Shown: piece by piece, positions 1-5,662 of the stretch
Layout of the letters: every line of letters starts with the position of its first letter
Position numbering within the stretch: the first letter of the stretch is position 1
Source of the DNA: Treponema sp.
GTDB lineage: Bacteria > Spirochaetota > Spirochaetia > Treponematales > Treponemataceae
Assembly: GCA_022510885.1 (NCBI GenBank)
Contig: JAFLSP010000032.1
Location: forward strand, 1-5,662
Length of the DNA stretch: 5,662 nucleotides
Reading direction: 5' to 3'
Made by a program: the position numbers and the translations under genes
Notes under the pieces: generated by a model
Told to the model about the DNA's origin: nothing
The model's database searches: none
The model's input: the letters and a program-made list of their open reading frames with translations, nothing else

Positions 1-1499
1 CTCCACCACACGCGGGTGAGGACGGGCAGGCGGTCGAAGGCACCGTCGGGGATGGGGCGCGACCGGGCCTCGTCGGCGGCAAAGACGGCCTTGTGCCGCT
101 TGCAGAAGGTCTCGTCGTAGAAAATCGCGTTGTCCTCGAAAAGGAGCGAGAAGCTGCGGCAGTCGATGTTGGTCGAGCCGATGGAGCAGATGCTGTCGTC
201 CGCCGTAATCGTCTTGGCGTGGATGAAGCCGGGGTACTGGTAGAAGCGGATTCCGTAGGGCTGCAGCTCGCGCACGAACTGGAGCGACGCGGCCTTCATG
301 TAGGGCTTGTCCCAGGTGGCGGGAATCTGGACGCGCACGTCCACGCCGCCGAACGCCGCGATTTTGAGCGCGGAGATGAAGGCCTCATCGGGCGTGAAGT
401 AGGGCGTCTGGATGTAGACGTAGCGTTTTGCCCCCGTGATAATCCTGATGAGCGCGTCCTCCACGTCCGCCGGGTAGGGCCTGTTCGGTCCGGCGGTGAC
501 GACCTGCGTGGGGATGCGGCCGGGCAGCAGCAGGTCGGTGAAGAACTGCTCCTGCTGGTGCGTGGTCAGTTTGTTCTTTATCGCGTCGAACACCGCGCGG
601 GGGAAATAGTTGCCCGCGCGGCGGATGACTTTCGCGCGGTCGCGCCAGGCGATGATGCTGTACCAGTCGATGAGGAAGACCGACTGGAGCGCGAGCACGG
701 TGCTTCCCGTCAGGCGCACGGTCGTGTCGCGCCAGTTGGCGGGGAAGCGTTTTGAGCGGTTCGCGTATTCGTCGCCGATGTTATGCCCGCCCGTGTAGGC
801 AATCTCGCCGTCGATGACGGCAATCTTGCGGTGGTTGCGGTAGTTGAGCGTGAGCGGCAGCCCCAGCCGAATCTGGAAGAAGGGATGCACCGAGCCGCCC
901 GCGTGCCGCAGGCGGTGCAGGAAACGGGTCGGCGTGAAAAAGCAGCCGAGGTCGTCGTACAGCAGGTTGACCTCCACGCCCGCCCGCGCCTTCTTGCAGA
1001 GCAGCTCCATGAATCGCGTGCCGGTCGCGTCATTGCGGAAGATAAAATACTCAAGGTTGATGCTCTGCCGCGCGCGCTCGATGTCATGGTACAGGCTGGC
1101 GAAAAAATCCTCGCCGGTCGTGAGGATTTCCGCCGAGTCGGTGCAGGTCAGCAGGCTCTCGTTCTTCGTCTGGTTCATGAAAATGAGCGGACACCACTCG
1201 TCGAGCGCCGTGCCGCGCAGTTTCTCGCGGTGCCGCTCGATGAACGCCCGCTGGTCGCTGATGAGCGGGTCGCGCAGGTTGTTGATGAGCCGGTTCGTCT
1301 CCTTCATGCGCCGGGTGCCCGTGAAGAAATGCCCGCTGAACAGCAGGTAGAGGATGCAGCCCACGACCGGCAGCGCGAGCAGGACGAATGCCCACAGCAC
1401 GCGGCGGCTCGATTCGTTGCGCTCGAAGAAAAGGACGAAGCAGACGAAGCCGAGGTCGATGGCGAATACGACGGCCTGGAACACGTGAAAAAGGGTCAT
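1..1499 (-). CDS. cls: Cardiolipin synthase, PLD superfamily (3' end cut by window edge)
   Basis: This membrane enzyme condenses phosphatidylglycerol to cardiolipin, or transfers a phosphatidyl group in a related reaction. About 499 residues are visible with no stop before the left edge; family members are usually about 480-510 residues, so only a short tail should be missing. Residues about 4-25 and 34-54 are hydrophobic and form the usual N-terminal membrane pair. Two phospholipase D HKD motifs are intact: H223-x-K225-x4-D230 (within NHRKIAVIDG, followed by TGGHNIGDEY) and H427-x-K429-x4-D434 (within HAKTITAD, followed by GSTNIDCRSF). The motif YIQTPYFTPDE before the second HKD is also typical of the family. 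The ATG at 1497-1499 is supported by AGGAG seven bases upstream. The gene follows radC in the same direction after 67 bases and probably has its own promoter there. Family assignment is firm; the exact lipid substrate pair (PG+PG or PG+PE) cannot be told from sequence. Confidence 0.95.
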   Translation of the reverse strand, partial: MTLFHVFQAVVFAIDLGFVCFVLFFERNESSRRVLWAFVLLALPVVGCILYLLFSGHFFTGTRRMKETNRLINNLRDPLISDQRAFIERHREKLRGTALDEWCPLIFMNQTKNESLLTCTDSAEILTTGEDFFASLYHDIERARQSINLEYFIFRNDATGTRFMELLCKKARAGVEVNLLYDDLGCFFTPTRFLHRLRHAGGSVHPFFQIRLGLPLTLNYRNHRKIAVIDGEIAYTGGHNIGDEYANRSKRFPANWRDTTVRLTGSTVLALQSVFLIDWYSIIAWRDRAKVIRRAGNYFPRAVFDAIKNKLTTHQQEQFFTDLLLPGRIPTQVVTAGPNRPYPADVEDALIRIITGAKRYVYIQTPYFTPDEAFISALKIAAFGGVDVRVQIPATWDKPYMKAASLQFVRELQPYGIRFYQYPGFIHAKTITADDSICSIGSTNIDCRSFSLLFEDNAIFYDETFCKRHKAVFAADEARSRPIPDGAFDRLPVLTRVWW

Positions 1500-1506
1500 G
1501 GCACTT

Positions 1507-1511
1507 CTCCT
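1507..1511 (-). promoter_or_regulatory. Ribosome binding site of cls
   Basis: AGGAG on the minus strand lies seven bases before the cls ATG at 1499. It fixes that start codon and gives the two membrane segments at the N-terminus. Confidence 0.75.
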
Positions 1512-1555
1512 GCTGCCGCGCGGCGCAATCCCGGTTTCCTCTCCGCGCTTGTCGT

Positions 1556-1584
1556 ATTGTAGCGACTTACCGGGGAATCGGCAA
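1556..1584 (-). promoter_or_regulatory. Putative sigma70-type promoter for cls
   Basis: On the minus strand, TTGCCG (1584-1579; 4 of 6 consensus) and TACAAT (1561-1556; 5 of 6) are separated by exactly 17 bases. The -35 box lies inside the last codons of radC and the -10 box just beyond its stop. Transcription would start near 1549 and leave a leader of about 50 bases before cls. This would let cls be expressed apart from radC. It was recognised by eye only. Confidence 0.45.
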
Positions 1585-2241
1585 CAGACCGTGCTCCAGG
1601 AAGCTGTAGTAGCCGCCTTTCGTCAGTATGATGTGGTCGAGCACGACGATGCCCAGCAGGGCGGCCGCCTCCACCAGCGATTCGGTGGTGGAAACGTCAT
1701 GCTTGCTGGGCGCGCAGATGCCGCTGGGGTGGTTGTGGCACAGCACGACCGCGGAGGCATGGTGCTTGAGCGGGTCGCAGAAGATTTCGCCCGGCCGTAT
1801 GCACGCCACGTTCCCCGCGCCAACGCCCGCCACGTGGATGTTCACGATTTCGCGCGCGCCGTTCATGCTCACGCAGATGAAATGCTCCACCTGCTGTAGG
1901 GCATAGTGCTGCACGAAGGGCACGACGTCCGCGGGGTTGTTGAGGAATGCCTGCGGCTTGCGGTTCAGCCTGCGCCCCAGTTCCAGCGCCGCCGCGATTG
2001 CGAGTGCCTTGGTGCTGCCGATGCCCTCGATTTTGAGCAGTTCGCCGACGAGCGTGGGCGGATTCGTCCGCTCGATGGCCGCAAGCACTTTTTCCGCCAG
2101 GTATTCGATGGGCATCCGCTGCGTCCCGCTCCCCAGAATCATCATCACGAGTTCCACGTCGCTCGGATACGACATGCCGTTGCTGAGCGCGAGTTCGCGC
2201 ACGTTCGGTTTTTCTTCACGCACAAAGATTTGTTTTCTCAT
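1567..2241 (-). CDS. radC: RadC family JAMM/MPN+ protein
   Basis: RadC proteins are widespread in bacteria and carry a JAMM (MPN+) metalloprotease-like domain. The historical link to DNA repair is not secure and the biochemical role is unsettled. From the ATG at 2241 the protein has 224 residues, the normal length. The N-terminal third contains a RadC leader region (about residues 11-56) and a helix-hairpin-helix stretch around KIEGIGSTKA (about 62-91). The JAMM domain fills the remainder: a conserved Glu at about 119, then H169-x-H171 in CHNHPSG, S179 and D182, all zinc-site positions intact, followed by LVEAAALLGIVVLDHIIL, typical of the family. A GTG at 2244 directly precedes the ATG and is an equally possible start. 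No good Shine-Dalgarno sequence is visible; a TATAAC box ends only five bases before the ATG. The gene is divergent from the glucosaminidase lipoprotein and upstream of cls. Confidence 0.95.
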   Translation of the reverse strand: MRKQIFVREEKPNVRELALSNGMSYPSDVELVMMILGSGTQRMPIEYLAEKVLAAIERTNPPTLVGELLKIEGIGSTKALAIAAALELGRRLNRKPQAFLNNPADVVPFVQHYALQQVEHFICVSMNGAREIVNIHVAGVGAGNVACIRPGEIFCDPLKHHASAVVLCHNHPSGICAPSKHDVSTTESLVEAAALLGIVVLDHIILTKGGYYSFLEHGLLPIPR

Positions 2242-2246
2242 CACTT

Positions 2247-2252
2247 GTTATA
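2247..2252 (-). promoter_or_regulatory. Possible -10 box of radC (leaderless arrangement)
   Basis: The minus strand reads TATAAC (5 of 6 consensus) five bases before the radC ATG at 2241, or two before the GTG at 2244. No convincing -35 box is seen 16-18 bases upstream. If this is the real -10 box, transcription would begin at or within a base or two of the start codon and the mRNA would be leaderless, which fits the missing Shine-Dalgarno. The call is weak. Confidence 0.25.
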
Positions 2253-2261
2253 TGCGCAGAA

Positions 2262-2290
2262 ATGTCATTTTTCCCACAAACGCGGATAAA
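2262..2290 (+). promoter_or_regulatory. Possible promoter of the glucosaminidase lipoprotein gene
   Basis: ATGTCA (2262-2267) and GATAAA (2285-2290) each match the sigma70 consensus at 4 of 6 positions and are 17 bases apart. They lie in the 78-base divergent gap between radC and the lipoprotein gene. Transcription would start near 2297, giving a leader of about 23 bases. The matches are modest, so this is only a candidate. Confidence 0.3.
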
Positions 2291-2296
2291 AATCGG

Positions 2297-2309
2297 CGGA
2301 AAGATTCCG
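2297..2309 (+). other. Small perfect hairpin in the leader of the lipoprotein gene
   Basis: CGGAA (2297-2301) and TTCCG (2305-2309) can pair around a three-base loop, ending ten bases before the ATG at 2320. The purine-rich GGAAAG that might act as a ribosome binding site lies inside this hairpin. The stem is only five base pairs and may be accidental. Confidence 0.25.
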
Positions 2310-2319
2310 ACAATCAACT

Positions 2320-2907
2320 ATGAAAAAAATCGTTTTCCTGCTGATTGCTGCCGCAGTCGTTTCCGTGCTGTTTTCCTGCAAGAGCGCGCCGCGCCGCGAG
2401 ACCGAGGAATGCTCGCGCGTGCTGCTCGACCCCGGCGTGAAGTCCGCCGAGCAGCTGGCGCAGTTTTTCCGCGCGCACAACGGCGACGTGCCGCAGGCGG
2501 ACATCATGCGCCTTGCGCGCTGCTACGTCGCCGAGGCCGAGGCCGAGGGCATCAATTCCGACGCGGCGTTCGTGCAGATGTGCCTTGAGACGGGCTGGCT
2601 TCGATTCGGCAATTTGGTCACGCCGGATATGTACAATTTCTGCGGCCTTGGCTCGACCGATGCCGACCACCCCGGCGAATATTTTGCCACCGAGCAGCTG
2701 GGCGTGCGCGCCCACATTCAGCACTTGCAGGCCTATGCCACCACGGAGGACGTAAAGCTCAAACGGACATTGGTTGACCCGCGCTACGACTGGGTGCACA
2801 GGACGAAACTCGCGCGCACCGTCGCCGACCTTGCGGGGCAGTGGGCGACCGACCCGCAGTACGGCGAGAAACTGGAACGGCTGCTCGCCGAACTGGGGAC
2901 GTTCTAG
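2320..2907 (+). CDS. Lipoprotein with GH73-like glucosaminidase domain
   Basis: The product is predicted to cleave the glycan strand of peptidoglycan (N-acetylglucosaminidase type) from a lipid-anchored position in the envelope. It has 195 residues. Residues 1-20 form a lipoprotein signal: KK at 2-3, a hydrophobic core, and LFSC with Cys20 as the lipidated residue. Phe at the -2 position is unusual for the E. coli lipobox but acceptable in the looser spirochaetal form. The domain spans about residues 44-192. It has the expected acidic residue E90 in MCLETGWLRFG (compare ALESGWG in GH73 enzymes), then YNFCGLGS at 105-112 (compare NLFGIK), and an EQLGVRAHIQHLQAYA helix. There is no LysM, SH3 or flagellar rod domain, so it is a minimal stand-alone version rather than a FlgJ fusion. 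The leader lacks a strong Shine-Dalgarno. The gene ends in a 4-base overlap with the convergent pyrH. Family call is good; activity is inferred. Confidence 0.88.
   Translation: MKKIVFLLIAAAVVSVLFSCKSAPRRETEECSRVLLDPGVKSAEQLAQFFRAHNGDVPQADIMRLARCYVAEAEAEGINSDAAFVQMCLETGWLRFGNLVTPDMYNFCGLGSTDADHPGEYFATEQLGVRAHIQHLQAYATTEDVKLKRTLVDPRYDWVHRTKLARTVADLAGQWATDPQYGEKLERLLAELGTF
2904..2907. other. Shared CTAG stop-codon overlap of convergent genes
   Basis: The palindrome CTAG supplies the TAG stop of the plus-strand lipoprotein gene (2905-2907) and the TAG stop of the minus-strand pyrH (2906-2904). The coding regions therefore overlap by four bases end to end. No hairpin with a T-run is visible around it, so transcripts from both sides probably extend into the opposite gene. 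Confidence 0.9.
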
Positions 2908-3593
2908 CGAATCGTCGTGCCGATGTACGCGCCGCCTTCCAGAATCGCCCGCGTGTTCTCGATGTTCTTTCCTCCCGCGCAGATGACGGTCAGCCCGAGC
3001 GCGGCCGCCTTTTTGCTCGCCACCGGGTCAAACGGGCAGTTCTTGCCGGGCTGCCACTCGTCGCCCACCATCGCGCGGAAATCCGCCCAGGAAATCGTGT
3101 CGAGCGGACGCGCGTCGGGGTTCTTGCGCGGGTCGTCCGTGTAGACTTTCTCGATGTTGCTCAGGTTGACCACCGTATCCGCTCCGAAGCGCTCTGCAAG
3201 CAGGACGGCGTCGTTGTCGGTGGAGAAGCCGGGTTTCCAGCCTGCTGCCACCAGGACGCTGCCCGTGAACGCCGTCGCTGCGGTGGGGTCGGTGACGACT
3301 GGCTCCTTGCACATAGCACCGAAACACGCCTTGACGAGCTGCGCGTTGAGTCGCGTCGCCATGATGCCAATCCAGTCGGCCGCGTCTGTGTCGCCTGTTG
3401 CGCCCGCCACGTCGGCGAATGCTTTTTGATAGATGCGCGCAGGTCCCCCGCCGCCCACGACCAGAATCAGGCGGTCGCCTGAATGTGCGGAAAGATATGT
3501 CCGTGCCATTTCCACAAAGCGTCGGATAAAATCGACATCAGGCATCTCCGGCGCGACGATTGAGCCGCCCACTGACAGAATTTTCGTGCTCAT
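2904..3593 (-). CDS. pyrH: UMP kinase, archaeal/spirochaete type
   Basis: This cytoplasmic amino-acid-kinase-fold enzyme phosphorylates UMP to UDP in pyrimidine nucleotide synthesis. It has 229 residues. Visible motifs are SVGGS at 7-11 (nucleotide phosphate loop), VVGGGGPARIYQ at 45-56, STDNDAVLLAERFGADTVV at about 124-142, NIEKVYTDDPRKNPDA at 146-161, FDPVAS at 188-193, and a C-terminal GTTIR. The pattern fits the archaeal/spirochaetal subgroup of uridylate kinases rather than the common GTP-regulated bacterial PyrH. The ATG at 3591-3593 is chosen because AGGAGG lies five bases upstream and the conserved kinase sequence begins at once; a further in-frame start at 3641 would overlap the preceding gene. 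The gene is 19 bases downstream of the TIG/transglutaminase-like gene, so the two are probably co-transcribed. Its TAG stop lies within a CTAG shared with the opposing lipoprotein gene. A related kinase of the same fold is possible but less likely. Confidence 0.9.
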   Translation of the reverse strand: MSTKILSVGGSIVAPEMPDVDFIRRFVEMARTYLSAHSGDRLILVVGGGGPARIYQKAFADVAGATGDTDAADWIGIMATRLNAQLVKACFGAMCKEPVVTDPTAATAFTGSVLVAAGWKPGFSTDNDAVLLAERFGADTVVNLSNIEKVYTDDPRKNPDARPLDTISWADFRAMVGDEWQPGKNCPFDPVASKKAAALGLTVICAGGKNIENTRAILEGGAYIGTTIR

Positions 3594-3598
3594 CTGTT

Positions 3599-3604
3599 CC
3601 TCCT
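3599..3604 (-). promoter_or_regulatory. Ribosome binding site of pyrH
   Basis: A perfect AGGAGG on the minus strand lies five bases before the ATG at 3593. It decides the pyrH start and suggests strong, independently initiated translation inside the operon. Confidence 0.85.
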
Positions 3605-3612
3605 GTTCGGCG

Positions 3613-5334
3613 TTAATACACGCCCAGCACGACCGGGTCATTCCAGAGCGTGCTGTAGTTGACTTTTCCCTCCGACGACTCTTCCCAAATCGACTGGAGC
3701 GCGTAGCTTTTGGCGCGGCGCACGATTTTGCTGTTCACGAGCGCAGGCTTGACTTCATTCCAGCCCCGGCTGAACGCGATGTGCTGTGCGTCCAGATTGC
3801 CGAAGTAGAATGCACGTGTGTCGTTGGGTTGCTTGAATGCCTTGTAGTTCAGTCCTTTTGCCAGCGCGATGTCCACGGGAATCCATCCGAAATGCTCAAT
3901 GTAGAATTCCGACCACCAGTGCGGCTGCACGTGCAAGTCCGCGTCCACCAGAATGCCGCTGACAGGCAGGCACGGAATGCCGAGCGCACGGACGAGCGTC
4001 GTGTACAGCACGGCAAAATCGTAGGCATCGCCCCGCTCTTTTCTGAGCATGTCGAGCGCAGTGGCGTTCTCGCGGGTGAACCGGGACGGAAAGCCGTAGG
4101 TGGCGAGCATATAGTCGTACACTAGTTTCGCCTGAAGATACGGATTTGTCTCTTTCCCTACGATTTCTTTTGCCTTCGCGATGACGGCTTCGTCGTTTGA
4201 TTGAATCAGGTTGTCTGGTTGCGTTGTCGCGCGGTAGAGCACGCGGTTTTTCTCGCTGAACGGGCGCACGTTCTTTGCATCTACGCTTGTCTGCACTGCG
4301 TACACGGCGACCACGAACTGCTGGGTGAACTTGATTTTTCGGGTTGCCGCGCGCGCGAGTTCCACTTGATGGATAATCGTATTGCGGTAGTCCGCGATGA
4401 CGGGGGCGGGCTTGCATTCGGTTACGTCTGCCATCGGCTGTGCCGCCGTCACGAGCGGGCGCGGCACTCGCAGCGTGACTGAGGTCGCGTTCTTCGAATC
4501 AACGTCCTCCACGTCCTCGGTCAGTTGAAGCACGTAGGTGCGCCGCCCCGTGTACGATTTCGTGCCAGCCAGCAGGCGGATTTCCGCCTGCATGACGTTG
4601 CTCGTGCCTTTTTCCGTCTGCACGTACAATGACCCGCTCGCCGCGCCGTCAGGAATCCGCACGCGGATTTCGCCGTCCGACCAGTATTCGTAGTCGTAGT
4701 TACTCTCGCTTGCGGGGATATATTGCAGATTGAATTCGCCTGCCGTGTCATTCTTGCCGGATGCCGTGAATGTCGTTTGCGAAGCATCGTCGCGGTTCGC
4801 GCTGAAAAACACGGCTCCGCTGCCACGCACCGTGCCAAAATTCATGCCGCTTATCGTCACGAGCGTTCCGTAGCTTCCCGTCAACGGTGTGAGCGACGTG
4901 ATGACAGGGAGCGATGTCTGCGTGTCTGGCGGTACTTCCACGGGAATGTCTGCTTCGTTGGCGAAGAATCCCGGCTTCGAGCGTCCGTGCCTGGTCGCCA
5001 CCACCACCAGTCCGTCCTGCACGTTGGTTGGCAGTACAATGCGGATAAGCGTGTCGCTCCAAGTGAGGTAACCGTGCGCCGTCAGCCGCGAACCGCCGAT
5101 TTCCACATAATCCGACGTGCCGCGTTCGTCACCGAAATGCTCGCCTCGGATAGTCATCACGTCGCCCGCCGTGCCCACCGAGGGAGAAATCTCGGTGATT
5201 TCAGGCAGTTTTTTTGTCTCAAGCGTGATGAATGAAATGATGCCAAGGCAGAGCAGGCAGCAAAAGACAATGCTACCCGCTCTGAACAGCGGGTATGAAC
5301 GGAATAAAACCGAAAATGTTCTGCCGAGCCTCAT
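3613..5334 (-). CDS. Membrane-anchored TIG and transglutaminase-like protein, catalytic Cys missing
   Basis: The protein has 573 residues. A basic N-terminus (R2, R5, R12, R18) precedes one hydrophobic segment at about 19-38, so it should be anchored in the inner membrane with the rest outside the cytoplasm. Two IPT/TIG-type Ig-like domains follow: about 43-128 (PEITEISPSVGTAGDVMTI) and about 143-253 (PVITSLTPLTGSYGTLVTI). After a linker region (254-385) comes a transglutaminase-like core at about 395-490. It contains RGDAYDFAVLYTTLVRALGI, then HWWSEFYIEHFGWIPVD. The triad His (H472) and Asp (D488) are present, but the position of the nucleophilic Cys (normally GDCxxxA) is Ala437, codon GCC at 4024-4026. 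It is thus probably not a transglutaminase or protease; a binding or structural role is the inference. The ATG overlaps the upstream gene's TGA (ATGA), and no strong ribosome binding site is seen, which suggests translational coupling. pyrH follows after 19 bases. Confidence 0.88.
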   Translation of the reverse strand: MRLGRTFSVLFRSYPLFRAGSIVFCCLLCLGIISFITLETKKLPEITEISPSVGTAGDVMTIRGEHFGDERGTSDYVEIGGSRLTAHGYLTWSDTLIRIVLPTNVQDGLVVVATRHGRSKPGFFANEADIPVEVPPDTQTSLPVITSLTPLTGSYGTLVTISGMNFGTVRGSGAVFFSANRDDASQTTFTASGKNDTAGEFNLQYIPASESNYDYEYWSDGEIRVRIPDGAASGSLYVQTEKGTSNVMQAEIRLLAGTKSYTGRRTYVLQLTEDVEDVDSKNATSVTLRVPRPLVTAAQPMADVTECKPAPVIADYRNTIIHQVELARAATRKIKFTQQFVVAVYAVQTSVDAKNVRPFSEKNRVLYRATTQPDNLIQSNDEAVIAKAKEIVGKETNPYLQAKLVYDYMLATYGFPSRFTRENATALDMLRKERGDAYDFAVLYTTLVRALGIPCLPVSGILVDADLHVQPHWWSEFYIEHFGWIPVDIALAKGLNYKAFKQPNDTRAFYFGNLDAQHIAFSRGWNEVKPALVNSKIVRRAKSYALQSIWEESSEGKVNYSTLWNDPVVLGVY

Positions 5335-5662
5335 TGCTGCGACGTTATCGCAATATTCGGAAGCGGAATAATGATTTCCTCGTCCTGCATGTCATGCATC
5401 GGTGATATGCTGATACGGATGGAAAGTCCGTTGTCCGCATGTGCAGAAGCCGGTCTGAATACATCGATGGAGGTGAGGCTGTCGTTCAAATTCACGCGGT
5501 GCGATTTTTGGTGCACGCTTGGAATGCTGGCTGCTGTGGAGGCCATTGTCGCGCCCTGCACGGCAGAGTTGCCGTTCACTGCAATGGCAGAAAGCGTCTC
5601 TTGGTTAAAATTGCCGTCCACGGCGATGTCGTTCTGTGCAATCGGCGTGAATTTGCTGCTTT
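5331..5662 (-). CDS. Unrecognised protein, 5' end outside the window
   Basis: An open frame runs from the right edge to a TGA at 5333-5331, giving 109 complete C-terminal residues (begins SSKFTPIAQN, ends PNIAITSQQ). No domain is recognised. The visible part is rich in Ser, Ala, Asn and Ile, has no cysteine and no membrane segment, and contains an imperfect repeat: IAVDGN (5627-5610) and IAVNGN (5585-5568), 14 residues apart. The C-terminal part (LSIRISISPM, EEIIIPLP) looks like beta strands. It overlaps the start of the TIG/transglutaminase-like gene by four bases (ATGA), so the two are translated from one message and their products may act together. A GTG at 5621 is an internal possible start, but the frame is open above it, so the true start is probably beyond the window. 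Reality of the gene is likely because of the coupled overlap; its function is unknown. Confidence 0.7.
   Translation of the reverse strand, partial: SSKFTPIAQNDIAVDGNFNQETLSAIAVNGNSAVQGATMASTAASIPSVHQKSHRVNLNDSLTSIDVFRPASAHADNGLSIRISISPMHDMQDEEIIIPLPNIAITSQQ

Noticed and set aside
93..755. Long plus-strand open frame of 220 codons opposite cls
   Set aside because: It is antisense to a convincing cardiolipin synthase with both HKD motifs; its product is a low-complexity Arg/Val/Glu-rich sequence typical of the reverse of GC-rich genes.
783..1562. Plus-strand open frame of 259 codons opposite cls
   Set aside because: It is also antisense to cls, has no recognisable domain, and its composition is that of a GC-rich shadow frame.
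1530..1574. Inverted repeat CCCGGT/ACCGGG between radC and cls as a terminator
   Set aside because: The stem is only six base pairs, the loop is over 30 bases, and no T-run follows on the transcribed strand.
2314..2799. Minus-strand open frame opposite the glucosaminidase gene
   Set aside because: The plus strand carries a lipoprotein signal and a catalytic motif; the reverse product has no known features.
2841..3482. Plus-strand open frame opposite pyrH
   Set aside because: It overlaps the end of the lipoprotein gene and all the conserved part of the kinase in antisense; it has no domain and no start signal.
3594..3641. Upstream in-frame start for pyrH adding 16 residues
   Set aside because: It would overlap the preceding gene, has no ribosome binding site, and adds residues before the conserved kinase N-terminus, whereas the ATG at 3593 follows a perfect AGGAGG.
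3970..3972. Cys455 of the TIG protein (in GIPCLPVSG) as a replacement nucleophile
   Set aside because: It occupies the place usually held by Arg after the GIP motif, about 18 residues after the normal Cys position, and there is no evidence that it faces H472.
5331..5621. GTG at 5621 as the start of the unrecognised gene
   Set aside because: The frame stays open through the right edge, the preceding residues look like the same protein, and no ribosome binding site is visible before the GTG.

Overview
The window looks like a stretch of a GC-rich bacterial chromosome, most probably a spirochaete of the Treponema type. The organism call is an inference resting on two points: the UMP kinase at 2904-3593 is of the class otherwise typical of archaea and spirochaetes, and the neighbouring lipoprotein has the relaxed lipobox common in spirochaetes. 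No rRNA or tRNA gene, CRISPR array or mobile element was seen. Coding density is very high, and no gap between genes exceeds about 80 bases.

Layout. (1) Bases 1-1499, minus strand: a cardiolipin synthase (cls) with two N-terminal membrane segments and two intact HKD motifs; only its last residues run off the left edge. (2) 1567-2241, minus: radC, with a helix-hairpin-helix region and an intact JAMM metal-binding motif. It lies upstream of cls in the same direction, and a plausible separate cls promoter sits at the radC 3' end. (3) 2320-2907, plus: a small lipoprotein with a GH73-like glucosaminidase domain, divergent from radC across a 78-base gap. (4) 2904-5662, minus: a tight three-gene unit, read from the right edge leftwards. 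It comprises an unrecognised protein (5331-5662, 5' end missing), a membrane-anchored protein with two IPT/TIG domains and a transglutaminase-like domain (3613-5334), and an archaeal/spirochaete-type UMP kinase (2904-3593). The first two genes overlap by 4 bases (ATGA) and the last two are 19 bases apart with a strong ribosome binding site.

How the genes relate. Three products concern the envelope: cardiolipin synthesis, peptidoglycan cleavage, and a surface or periplasmic TIG/transglutaminase-like protein. The UMP kinase supplies pyrimidine nucleotides and shares an operon with the TIG protein without an obvious functional link. The most interesting feature is that the transglutaminase-like domain keeps the His and Asp of the catalytic triad but has Ala where the nucleophilic Cys should be, so it is probably a non-catalytic or repurposed domain. 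The lipoprotein and UMP kinase genes converge and share a CTAG palindrome that provides both TAG stop codons, leaving no space for a terminator between them.

I did not find a clear new defence or mobile system. The best candidate for undescribed biology is the unknown protein plus Cys-less transglutaminase pair. GC content appears lower towards the right end: about 67% in 61-120 and about 52% in 5401-5460, counted by hand in those two stretches only.
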